From Punica granatum (Eukaryota > Streptophyta > Magnoliopsida > Myrtales > Lythraceae), in assembly GCF_007655135.1 (NCBI RefSeq), contig NC_045132.1, forward strand, positions 19,778,034 to 19,842,033: a stretch of DNA of 64,000 bases. The letters run 5' to 3'. The notes under the pieces are model-generated. The model did not search any database, was not told the origin of the DNA, and saw nothing but the letters and a program-made list of their open reading frames with translations. The translations under genes and the position numbers were made by a program. This document shows positions 10,925-22,324 of the stretch, piece by piece. The first letter of the stretch is position 1. Every line of letters begins with the position of its first letter.

Positions 10925-11075
10925 TTCGAGTGATTCAGTACTATTAAGATCCCGTCTTCGAGTCTTATGAATATAGAAAATCTACGCTTGAAGAATTTTA
11001 TCTTTAGAGGGCTAACTTGACTTGAGCCTGAATTAATCAGAGTTTATTACGCTTTTTAATATCAAGTGATGCATA
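10925..11075 (+). mobile_element. SINE family B copy (degenerate)
   Basis: GAGTGATTCAGTACTATTAAGATCCCGTCTTCGAGTCTTATG resembles the tRNA-like head of family B, including the B-box-like CTTCGAGTC. It is followed by the body (GGGCTAACTTGACTTGAGCC, then AATTAATCAGAG) and the 3' end AATATCAAGTGATGC. Confidence 0.5.
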
Positions 11076-12393
11076 TCGAAAAAAAATTAATTTAATTAAT
11101 TAACTATCACGTTTTATATATATCATGACTTGGGGAGGTTTCAGTGAATCTTCTACTGAAAAGGATATTGCGTCTCCTTTCTGGAAGCATGACTCCAAAT
11201 TACATCAAAATATAAATAATAAAAATATTATATATAATATATATGAGAGTCCATTGGAGCTCAAATTTCCAATCAATAAATGCTAAGTGGGCTTACATGT
11301 CGTAATGATCTCTGTTAGGGCATGTCAATCTGATTCTGGCCAATGTGATATGCTGTCATTTTGCGGACACACTATTACGAATCTTTTTGTAGATCTATCC
11401 TAATAAATAAGGCATATCAATGGCGGACTCATATTTTATAAGATCGCTAAATGATATAATATAGAGTTTATTTAATAGAAGAAGAGGGTGTCAATTAAGG
11501 AATGAAAAGAAAAAGCTGGATTTTAGCTGGCTTTGAAGACCACGAACCCGTCATAGTGAATATCAAACTTTGTGATGCTTTGCTTTGCCGGATCATTATA
11601 CGTTACAATAATGTATTGCTAAAATTTTTAGACTTACGGATACTAAATCGACTGCTGGATCCCGGCCGGATATAGTAGAGGTCCGAGATGTTCAAGGGGT
11701 ATAGCAATGTATCATCCTAGTGGAAATTTTGAAAAGTGATTATGTACCACGTGGATATACACTAATAAAGATCGTAGTCAAATTGCCATTTCATTTTCTA
11801 GCTTTTGTATATCAATTATCAGCACTTGGATTTCAAGAGTTCCTCTTTTTCGGCCAAGCGATTGTAAGAGTAACGAAGCGAATCTTCATTTCAACCGGAG
11901 AGGATTGAAATTATCGTCATGGCATGACGGGAGCAACCAATGTTTTTCAGAGGCTTATTATGGCCATATGATAAGTTTTTGATGAGACATGACAGCCCAA
12001 TTTTGGCTATTGCATCTGATCTGTTGGACCATCTAATGCTGTCGAACTGGGCTTGGCCCAACAGAATGGCTGAACCAAACAAAATGTTGTCCGTTGGTGT
12101 TGGATATATTGTCAAACGCAAATTTATATCTATCAGTATTTAGCAGCAAGCAGCAAATTCCCAAAGGCCAGAGTGTTCGCACAATGTCGTATCATAGTTT
12201 CGCTTACCTGCTTAGCTAAGTAAAATAGGTCCTATATGTACGCAGGTAAAATCCATAGTCGACATTATTTACAAGGTGGAAGATCATCCCTAAGGGAAAC
12301 TTTTGAAAGATAATTCATAGCAGTGCGTGCGTGGCCGACGATCAAATGCAATGCGCTTTTCCTTCGTGAAGTACGAGAGACTGATCCGTGGGA

Positions 12394-12546
12394 GATCACT
12401 GATGATCTGAAGGAAACATACAGAAGCAGCATCAGAGGTTATGTCTTTTTGGGATGATGTTCCACTTTGTAAATAATATCGACTATTACCTTGTGCCAGT
12501 GATCACTGATGATCTGAAGGGAACATACAGAAGCAGCATCAGAGGT
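12394..12546. repeat. 46-bp direct repeat near the 3' side of the MADS-box gene
   Basis: GATCACTGATGATCTGAAGG...CAGCATCAGAGGT occurs at 12394-12439 and again at 12501-12546 with one mismatch and a period of 107 bp. It lies 50-200 bp beyond the stop codon of the minus-strand MADS-box gene, so it may be in its 3' UTR or just outside. Confidence 0.85.
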
Positions 12547-12596
12547 CAATCCATATTTCATAGAAGCATGGTCACTAATTTGAAAATAAATAACAC

Positions 12597-15012
12597 TTAA
12601 AGCAAATTTAAATGTCGTAGGGAGATACCGTTGTTCGGTTGGTGGAGACTGAAATCCTGAAGGTTTGGCTGCGTAGGCTGGAGATGGTAGGGGCGGAAGG
12701 TTGGAGGGAGCTGAGCTGCAAGTCGAAGAACGCTGCTTGGCTGTTCTTCTCCAAAAAAGGGGAACTGATCCAGCACGTTTCGGCTTTCCTCTGGCTTCGG
12801 GTCACTAACCAGAGCTAACTGCTCATTCTGGTGATGCTCAAGTACCACCTGATGCTGGTTCTTAATCTGATCCAACGTTAGCCAACCCAAGATTACAGTG
12901 ATTTATTCACAGGTTAGACATAACATGTTTCAAACATGCCCGGCTATATTATCCATTCCTCCAATCTTTCATTAGGTTAAGTCTTTAACTATTGGCTTAA
13001 TATAGTGAATGATGTTCATGGTCGACCTCAAATTTTCAAAATTGCGTGAGAGACCGAAAACGAAGACGATGAAAGGTAGCTTTTATAATTAGGTAAGCTT
13101 AGTAGTTAATCATTTAATCACAGATAGCGTACCATGTGGAATATTTTCTCATTTTCGTCCTGCAGCATTTTCTCCTGAGGACAAAACAATAATGTTATTT
13201 GACATAATACTTTATTGTAAAACGAAAAATAATGTAAACAGAAATTTGAAGGGCTATTACCTTCCTCCGAAGATTGTCTGTCTGCTGTTGTAAGAGCTCA
13301 TACTGCCAAAACAACAATATAAACTATGCTTAGATTGTATTCACGGACACGTCTATTATTTGATATCGAAACCTCATATAAAAAAATACTGGCTAGTCTG
13401 AGCATCAGCATCGTGTTTTGGCAGATTCGAGACATATAATTAAAACCTTTTAGCTGTGAAGATACAGAGGAAACATTAAATCAAGTAGTTAGAGAGGGCC
13501 ATACCTTTCTAGCTCGAACCTTGTTCAGAGAGTATTCCACTTGCTGTTCGAGGTTATTGAGGTCTTCGATGCGCACGGTGCTCAGATCATTCGCTGTGTA
13601 GTGTTGCAGGCTTAGCTGGAGATTATGGGTCTCTCTCCTCATCCTCCTCAACTCAGCTTGAACTTGTTGCTATATATGCACATTGATTAATATATCTAAT
13701 TTTATTGGCCATCTTGATATTGATCGAAAACCGGACCTTAGCATATGAATATATAGACATGCTTTCATTTAAGTTTACCTGGTCATCTGTCGGCTGTGGC
13801 ATCTGAGAGCCCGTCGCAGTCAAGTACCGGCTTATTATCTGCTCCATGCTGCAATTTGCACTCACATAGATTTCACATTTGATTAATTAGAAAGAATGAT
13901 GAAAGTAATTTCACTAAACATCTTGAGTGTTCTCGTTCTCAACTTATCTTTATATTCTTGACCAAGTTCATGCATGCCAATTTTTTTTTTTGTCAACAGA
14001 TTTTTCAAATGAAACGAAGGAAGAATAACAAAGAATTTTTAAAGAGTTTAATGTAAATCAACCCTAGCTTATAAAAGCAATCAAATAGTTATAATTCTGC
14101 GTATGTATATATGAATGTATGGATACAAATATGCAAATGTATAAATTAACGAACAGAACCCGACCTTCAACTCTAACGTGATCAAGCAATCATCATTTTT
14201 GTAAGAACCTTTTTCCGATTTTTATTTATGATTTTTCTTTTCAAATCTCACCATTATAAAATGCATCTACACTTCCCCCCAAAAAACAAAAAAGAAATGC
14301 TTCACGGGAAAACAAAAATGCATCTCTACTGAATGTTACTATCAAATCAGAAGTCTGCATACAGCGTTTTTACATGTAAAATTCCAGACAAAAAATAAAA
14401 TAATAATCTTTTTGACTGAGATCTAAAAGAATGAAACAATAATAATAATAATTCTTAATAAAGAAAATTAGATTTTTTTTTGGTTGAAGATAATTAAAAA
14501 TTGAACAACCAAACAGTGATCACAGCTTCCTTCTTCTTTTAAGAACTCGATGAGTAAAAAAATGCAGAGAAAATTTTACTTTTGACTTGATTAAGGATAA
14601 AGATATATATAAATCAAAGATCTGTTTGAGGAAAATAATTTCGAAACGTTCTATTAAAAATCCTGGGTAACACTTTGTTAATCGAGAAGCTTGGAAACAA
14701 CTTGGTGAAAATCGTAGAATTCCATTATCAATTCCAATTTCTCATATGCTGATCACAATTGATATCCAAATAAATTCCCATTCAGAGCATCAAATTAAAT
14801 TAAATGTATAATTACATATATTACCTGGATGCTTCACTCGTATACTGGAAAAGCTTGCCTGTGCTCGAGAAGACAATCAGTCCAATCTGTGCATCACAGA
14901 GGACAGACAGCTCATTTGTCTTCTTGAAAAGTCCAGCCCGGCGTTTTGCGAATGTCACCTGGCGAGTGGTCTTGTTCTCGATCCTGCGAATGGCGATCTT
15001 TCCTCTACCCAT
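12597..15012 (-). CDS. TT16-like: B-sister (TT16/ABS-like) MIKC-type MADS-box transcription factor
   Basis: There are six coding exons, all with GT-AG introns and phases that match: 15012-14825, 13848-13779, 13669-13505, 13302-13261, 13174-13133 and 12866-12597. They total 777 nt and 258 aa. The MADS domain (1-60) starts [20 protein letters not shown] and contains [17 protein letters not shown]. An I region (about 63-86) follows ([11 protein letters not shown]), then a K-box (about 87-155) with [20 protein letters not shown] and a C-terminal region. The tail has [16 protein letters not shown] (204-219) and PNLQDFSLH (237-245), typical of B-sister proteins. These nuclear factors act in ovule integument, seed-coat and endothelium development, usually as dimers or tetramers with other MADS proteins. 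The MGRGK start gives the family-standard 188-bp first exon; an ATG 30 nt upstream is less likely. A probable 5' UTR intron starts near 15460 (GATAG/GTAATT on minus). Confidence 0.88.
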
Positions 15013-15600
15013 GACTCCTTTAAAAAACACACACACACACATTGATTAGCTAAGCTCATCTTCTCTTGTTACGGAAAGGTGAAGGAAATGGGAATTTTAC
15101 CCTTTTTTGGGGCCGTTCCGTGGCTCCGATTCCCCGGCTTTTTCCTGTCGAGAAGAAAACCGGAGAGAAGCTTTTACAGGTTTACTTAGAATCGGAAGTA
15201 AAGGCTAATAGTAGGATTTTTGAGAGATATGGGCATGCTTTTAATATCAGATAGGCATCATTCTACGTGATTGAGTTCGCATAATACGAACTAGCTATAT
15301 ATGTTTATAATGATCGGAAAGTAGAAATTTCATGTATTCTGAAAACCCTAATGGGCATCCACAGAAAAACTTGTAGACATTTTTACTCATTAACATGCAA
15401 AAACAATTAAAGAAAGAGAGAGAGAACAAGGGATGGGGTTAGGTTAAGCTTTTTAATTACCTATCTGATGATCTTCTCCTTCCTTCTTCTTCTTGCAGCT
15501 TCCCTTCCTTCCTTCTTCTTCTTTCCTTGAAACTCTTTCTTGTTGGGGCTGGGAATGGCTCTCTGGAGTTAATATGTCTGCATTTATGGAAGTTTTGAGG
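15013..15600 (-). other. Probable 5' UTR, leader intron and proximal promoter of the B-sister gene
   Basis: Upstream of the ATG on the minus strand there is a GT-rich stretch (the ACAC run at 15029-15041 on plus). Further up is a GGAAGAAGAAGG-rich leader ending in a good donor site, GATAG/GTAATT, near 15460. A leader intron is common in MADS-box genes. No clear TATA box was seen. Confidence 0.4.
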
Positions 15601-15727
15601 CTTTGAGCTGAGGCTATTGGCTAAGTCCAACCTTAATTTTGATAAAGGTGAATGCCCTTTCCTTATCTAGAAATTACATCCATGCCACCCCACTGTCAGA
15701 GCCCAACTACCTCTGTTGAAATTGGAA

Positions 15728-15766
15728 CAGGGAGGGAGAGGGAGAGGGAGAGGGAGAGGGAGAGGA
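15728..15766. repeat. GGGAGA microsatellite
   Basis: GGGAGA units are repeated about six times upstream of the MADS-box gene; a similar tract lies at 828-873. On the minus strand this is CTCTCC, a common plant promoter/leader repeat. Confidence 0.85.
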
Positions 15767-15889
15767 GGATAGAGAGATGGTGACTGACAAGGTAATGATA
15801 TTCATGCATGTTCTCTACTGAGGTTTCTGCGAAGAAGGCAGTCAGCCTAATGAGAAAAACATGTTTTAGTTTTTCATTGTAGTAATAAT

Positions 15890-16292
15890 TGAAAAATGAA
15901 AACCCGTTAATCCTAGAATTTGTGCACTTTTTGACCAAATGGTTTCGACAATGGGGAGGGATTCTCCTGTGAAGAAGAAGAAATTTTGCCAATCAGCCCA
16001 TAATTCAAGATTTTAGTCGGCAAGAAGAGGTACATAATGTTCATGATAAAGAAGTGTTAGGCGTTATATAAATAAATTAAGTTATACTAATATTCACTCT
16101 AACAATTGGAAAAAGAAAAAACAAAAACCCTAGAATTTTTGTACTTTTTTACCAGATGGTTTCGGCAAGGGAGAGGGATTTGTTTCGTGAATAAGACTAT
16201 CTCTGCGCATTTGTCCCATAATTCAAGGTTTTAGTCAATAAGAAGAGGCACGTACTATGTGTAATGTATAGTTATGAACCCTCATCTGGAAA

Positions 16293-16331
<39 letters not shown>

Positions 16332-16770
16332 GAAGCAGTGTTGTGGTATTATCGATCCTGAAGAAATTTTGCCATTTCTCCCATGATTTTATTCGACAAG
16401 AAGAGGCTCGTACCATGTGTAATGTCTAGTCGTTGATCTTTTTCTGAAAATGTACATGATGAAGCAGCTGTGTTAACTAGGTTATGTATCAACAAATTAA
16501 TATAAGTTATATCAAATAATTGATAAAAGAAATTACAAATAAATCCGATAATTTTTGCACTTTTCAACCAAATTGTTTCCGCAAGCGGGGAGGGATTCTC
16601 TCGTGAAGAAGAAACAATTTCTGCCGATTCTCCCATAATTCAAAATTATATTCAACAAGAAGAGGCACGTATGATGTATAATGTCTAATCATCAACCCGC
16701 ATCTAAATATATATACATAATGAAGCAGTCTTGTGGTTGTATCGATAAATTGTAAGTTATATCAATGTGG
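15890..16770. repeat. Degenerate ~210-bp tandem repeat array
   Basis: Four units can be lined up by shared blocks: CTAGAATTTGTGCACTTTTTGACCA-like (15915, 16133, 16549); GGGAGGGATTCTCCTGTGAAG-like; CCCATAATTCAAGATTTTAG-like; AAGAAGAGGCACGTA-like; and AATGAAGCAGTGTTGTGGTA-like. The third unit (near 16360) has lost its first third. Units differ at many positions, so the array is old. It contains an (AT)n tract at 16297-16330. Confidence 0.75.
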
Positions 16771-18654
16771 GACAAAACCGTCTACTTACAATGGATCATT
16801 GACGTACTTAAATTCAGTCTCCATGTTATAATATGTATACGTGGGACTGTGATTTTCAGAAACAACAATGTTTTTTTGTGGCACGTTATGCTCTACTGAA
16901 ATCATATAGTATTTCGTATGAACTTTGACAAAAAACCGAGTACTGTGATCCGGACTAGCTCTCACATTCCTTTATATAAGACTAAACTGGAATTCGACAA
17001 ACGGTATGCATATGAATTTCTTGACCGTATCATTTTCAACTTTCAGTTTCAGGTGGGTTGAATATGTTTTGATGATTTCTGGTTCTTATTGACCAGACAC
17101 TCAAATGCCGTAGGGGACCCACTGTGAACGTATATGAAGGTGTGACTGTTAACCGCCCCTTGTCTTTAGTCAGTCAGCCAAGTGGTGGCTTTATTAATAT
17201 TACCAAATTTGGATAGTTGAAGAGACGTACGAAGAATAATAGACTGCCCAAAAAGGAAACCCAAATTAAAGAGCTAGCCTAGCTAGTAGGTGGACCACTC
17301 AATTTCTTTTCTGAGGAGAGGCAAAAGGATGAAAAAATTTCTACCCAAAAAACAAAAAATTAAATAATAAAAAATAAATGACTATAAAAGGTGACAATGA
17401 TTCCTACGTTGCTTCTTAGCTTAGCTGTGACAGTTCGTATGGCTTTGCTCGTGAACGATCAATTGATCATCAGGTCAAGGAATTCAATGTGAACACAAAT
17501 GATGGGTAATTGGTTTTTGTTTTTTCTTTGCATTCAAATCAGTTCCAGATTCTCGAGATTTTTCGCCAAAGAAGGAAGGATATTTTCGGGATTGATTTAA
17601 ATAGCATGAACAATACGCGTCTTATGCTAGCAAAGTCGTGATTCGGAATATAACATGTGCGCATTCTGGTGTCATACGTTCTAATCAAAGACTGCAACAC
17701 ATATAGCCTATGGGAGCCCCAGAAAATACTGAGCGCCCCTCTACTTTTCAGATAGATATCCCACATATGGATCTACAAGACACAATTTTAGTCGAGAACG
17801 ACAAATGCAATGTACCAAACTTTCTGTGTAGTGCTTCTTCGAGAACCAACTACTACGAGCAAATTATTAACGGCGTCAAATTTAGAATTCACTAACAATT
17901 CTTCCCGCTTCGTGCATATATATTTATACAATTGCGATCAAATAGGTTATGAATCGATTAAGCTATGAATATCCCACTAAGAATTGCTTATGTTCATGAA
18001 TGGCATGTCGCTAAAATGAGAGCGAACTGATGTTGGATATGATATGGAATAGAATTCCCATATCTCTAGTAATTAATAGTGCTCATGACGTTAAAAGGCT
18101 TCCTCTAGCGTCAGCTATATATAGAGTAGAATGAAACAGGTTCCCGAACTATAGGGGCACTTTTAGTACAAATTACACTACAGGAGCATCTTAAGACGAT
18201 GATAGAACTACAGGGGGCAGATTGAAAATTAACCGAAGGAAATAAATCAAAATAAAATTAGAGTGGGCTCAAGCTTGAAAATGCTGGGAGCGCTCCTCGT
18301 ACTGGCTGGACCTGGGCTATTCGGCCCATCTAAAAGCCCTCCTTGATTGGCCCACAACAACAATCCTTGCTAATTTCAATTTCTTTGGGGTCATGGACTA
18401 AATTCAGTTTATGGCTAGCTGATCTCATATGATTATTTTTGCATACTACAAGAAAAGAAGCCGATTTCACATGCTATCTATATAGTCGTTGTTCCCTCCC
18501 ACCGCGTTTTTGCTATGAATTCTTGCAGGCAAAGTTTTAGTCGCGGCTCCAGAAGGGTCAATTGTAATTTTATAGCGTTAATCAGCTTTTGATGCTCTAG
18601 AAGGCTCATTATACTCTGTTTTGATGATCAATGATTGTTGACTTGTATATTTCT
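16771..18654. other. Intergenic region, no gene recognised
   Basis: Nothing here matches a known gene. Around 18140-18250 the text CCCGAACTATAGGGGCACTT...GTACAAATTACACTACAGG resembles the ends of Mutator-like or related plant elements, but I cannot pair it with a partner. Small open frames at 17539-17766 and 17710-17895 have no recognisable motif. Confidence 0.4.
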
Positions 18655-18850
18655 TTCTTTTTTTTTCGGCGTGAACCCTGATATTCAGAAGCTCAATTGG
18701 GTCTCGACTAATTCAATCAAGCCCAATTGGTATTTCGTTATTGTTAGTTTAGGAGGTTTCAACTATTATCTCGATCTTCAAAGGTTTGTTTGAATATTTC
18801 TAATGTATCATTTTGGGTAATGAATAAAAATCTCCTTACTATATTACGAG
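18655..18850 (-). mobile_element. SINE family B copy
   Basis: On plus, a T-run is followed by CGGCGTGAACCCTGATATTCAGAAGCTCAA, then CGACTAATTCAATCAAGCCC. This matches the 3' end and body of the copy at 59696-59881. The head end is poorly kept. Confidence 0.6.
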
Positions 18851-18899
18851 AAAAAAAATTACATTGCAAAAGTTTTGGGGGAAAAAGAGATTAAAAGGT

Positions 18900-19090
18900 A
18901 ATCAACATGGATTCATTCAAGTAGTTCGTCGCTTGTTTCCCTTAAATTTGGTTTCGGATTTGAGTATTATGAATGAAAAAAAATCAACACTTGGAAATTT
19001 TTACCCTTAGTGAGTCAATCCTGCTCGAATTGGATTAGTCGGGCCCTTTAGGCGTCCAGATATCAGGGTGCACACCGGAAAAAAAAAAAG
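18900..19090 (+). mobile_element. SINE family B copy, near full length
   Basis: The head ATTCATTCAAGTAGTTCGTC, GCTTGTTTCCCTTAAA and the B-box-like GGTTTCGGATTTGAGT match the reverse complement of the 59.7-kb copy. The body CTCGAATTGGATTAGTCGGGCC and tail ATATCAGGGTGCACACC end in an A-run. GATTAAAAGGT before the head (18889-18899) and GATTAAGAAGGT after the tail (19090-19101) look like a target-site duplication. It lies close to, and opposite in direction from, the copy at 18655-18850. Confidence 0.7.
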
Positions 19091-22000
19091 ATTAAGAAGG
19101 TTTTATTTGACTAGTGATGTTATAACTTGATCTTTTTTGTGTGTCGAACAGCCATGATATTTGTTCCTCGCTATTTTCATTCTTCATTCTGCATTATTTC
19201 TGTTCTGCTTTTCATTTCAAATTGAGTCCATAAAGATTTTCTTTCTTAGAATCATCGATTTTATATTTAAATTGCAGACTTTTTATATATTTCTAAATCT
19301 CTATAGTCTATCGTACAACACACCCTATTTTTTCATCCACATCACAATTAGTTGCTAACATTTTTACGAACATATTTACGAAACCACCATAGCCTGTGAG
19401 ATAGTCATCGGCTTGAGAGCCAAAATCGGTCTTCAGCCGTCCCCGACCATCGGTTGGAGAGTACTGAAGATCATTACCCTTGTCAAGGAAACCATTGCAA
19501 TTAAGCCATCCATGGATCCACGACAAGACGAAGAATCCGTTCCCCGTCCATAAGAACGAATAATCTCTGCCAACTCATCGTGCAAAATCTATTTCTTTTT
19601 TCGCTTCTTTTTTTTTTCCTTTCAATCGTTGGACTTCTTTTTTTATTCTTTAGTGGATGTAATCTGCACTTAAGCCCATACGTCTAGGGATATTAATTTA
19701 TATATATATGTTGGTGTACTTTGGTGGACGTATGATTAAGCACAAACCAAAATATTAATTATTCCCTCTCTGCGAAATTCAATGTAGACTATCGATAGGC
19801 AGAAAAAGACATAGTGCTTGATATGGAAACCTATCGAAAGTGGTAGAGTACTAGGTGGAAGCAAATCGGTGATAAGCGGAACCTCATTTCGTTTCAAGCA
19901 TTTTCTCTAGTTACCCTCGATCGATATGTTCTTTCCAACTCGATCGGTTATGTATTTTCTAAATGATTCCAAAACAATACTACTATCAAACCCACGGTTC
20001 TCAATTCAAATTCAGAGTATAATGCGACTTTACATATGGGTTTCCATAAATTGCGTTGTTCGGCCTTTGAACGTACTTGGATTGTTTTGGTGTTTGGGGA
20101 TGCGAGAGGGCAACTTGCCTCAATTGGAATGTGCATCATACTAGGCTTATCCTGTCAACGGCATGCCCAACATCAAAAACAGCCACCATTTCGTTTCTTT
20201 AGGTCAAAACTTCCCATCATTTATTCGACCACTCATATCACTCTTTGTTATTGCAATCAAATTCAGCCACGACCTAGAGATAAACATATATCATATCACT
20301 ATCTTTTGCTTCTGTATCCCTCAGTGGCTTCTAGTTGTGAAACCAACTTGTAGCAGATCGTGATTCAACTGTCATCTGGAAAGACCATATATTTAGCATT
20401 GAATTGAGTTAAACATTCATGTAGTTAGCAAAACCGTGTTCGAAATGTGCCAAAGTAGGTCAATCGATCATGCGCTAGTTGATTATATATTTGTATTTTG
20501 AGGGACGTTTCATTCCATTACTAATACCGAAAGAGAATGTACGTACATTGTACACTAGACTGTTTTGGCGGTTAGTGGTTATGTTGGGAAATAAAGAATG
20601 AATAGTTTTTGCCCAAAACTAGGGGTAGACTTACCTCAGAAAGGTGCCCTAGAAGTAGCCGTCCCAATTGAGCTGCTGCTATTACGATTCTCTAATTTGA
20701 TATGCTTATCGTGTGAGTACAAATACAGAATTGAAGAAAAAAAGAAAGGAAATTGGAAGAAGCTAGAATTTTCATGGAAAATTAATGCCGTATTATACCG
20801 AGGGAAGATGCTGTATTATGGTGCAGCCAGTCCTTGTGGAATGATCTCGACCTCCTGCGACCATTAGATGAAATTTTTGCGGTTGATTGATCCATTGGTC
20901 CACTTTTTTTTTTACTTCAAACTGCTTGAACGTGTACACTACTCTTAATGATTTTTCTATAAATGTAAACCAAGAGAATCGTTGCTTATAGAAAAGGAAA
21001 TGAGGAATTGTAGTAGGTCTGTCGTACAAAAAAACAATTGAATCGTGGTGCAAGTGGGCTTGAAATTTCCACACTCAAAGATCAATGTTTTCTCCTCTCT
21101 TTTCTTCCTTAATCCATTCATTCTGCCATAAAGCCACCATTTTGGATATAATGTAGCTGCCACTTTCAAATAAAGGGGAGGAAAATGCCAATGGAAATAA
21201 GAAAAGGCATGAGGGGTTTGGTCATTAACACATATTTTCCATCCAAAATTAGTGGCGCTAAATTCAATCATCATAAGCGGAATTACTCGTTCTTTTTTTA
21301 AAAAAAAATTCCATTCTCGATCCCTTTAAAATTTATGGGTCTTCGTTATAACCGTATATAAAAAAAGAGAAAAAGAAAAAGAAAACAATGAAAGCAAAAA
21401 GTAAGAAAGGATAGAAAGCATATATGGGAAAGGAATTGTGGGATGTCTTTATGAGGGCCAAATATGATTAATTAAGTGGCAAGTGGATTTAACACAATTG
21501 AATGGAGGAATCATAAATTTTACAAGAGATCTAATCTAATAATGCGTGCCAAGCATAAGCATGACACACTCTCCACACATTGTTTAATCTTTGTTTTGCG
21601 CGAGTGCCCACTTGAAAGGCACCTTCACCACATATACACTCAGCAATATCTAATCCATACATCTCGGGAATCTCTTTCGTCGAAGATCACATTATGTGAT
21701 TTGCTACATTTTTATATCCTCACCGCTTGTTAATTTTCTAATGTAATCGGGAAGATATTGGATAGTCAGAAGCCAGACTAATAAGTGAAAAAGTAGAAAT
21801 TTTGGAAGTATTATTTGTTCTTATTGGTATTTGAAATTTTTTTTTCCTATGAATTGAATCTGTTTATTAATCTGATTAAGAAAGTTCCTTCCTACATAAA
21901 AGGGGCTTTCGACCAACTTTCGATGTCCTTTTATGCCGAGGGAATCTTAGTTAAACTTGAGTTGAGAATATTTTATGTTGTGTTGAGAGACTTATTAAAG

Positions 22001-22260
22001 AAATCATCAAAGAAAGTTGGGCAGCTCCAAGTGCTTCCAAGAGATGACACAAAAAAAAGGTGCTTCCAAGAAATCTAAAGGACTGTGGAGTAGAAGATTT
22101 TCGGTAAAAAAGGAAAACGAGAGAGAGAGAAGAAGAAGATGTCTCCATATCGTTAATTGATTTTTTAAGACGGTATAGTGGGGGCTACTTTGCCTCGTTT
22201 TGAATTATTTTTGTTCTATATTCAGTACATTTTGGTTTCAACCCCACATTTTTGTAAACT
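19091..22260. other. Intergenic region with a possible LINE fragment
   Basis: No host gene is seen. On the minus strand at about 19570-19310 the reading IIRSFLWTGNG...VLSWIHGW resembles the region after the reverse transcriptase in plant L1-type elements, where RSFLW and VSW motifs recur. It is short and lacks other support. The rest is AT-rich, with small open frames that match nothing known. Confidence 0.35.
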
Positions 22261-22324
22261 GGGTGATTTTTTAGCTTAAAGACAATTGCCCTATTTTCTA
22301 TCTGTGCTTCGTCTGCCACATATT

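Larger units (their letters stand above)
10046..12393. other. Intergenic region with SINE relics
   Basis: I see no gene here. Two degraded SINE-family-B copies are listed separately (10175-10400 and 10925-11075). Short open frames such as 10635-10895 match nothing known and sit in AT-rich DNA. Confidence 0.5.
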
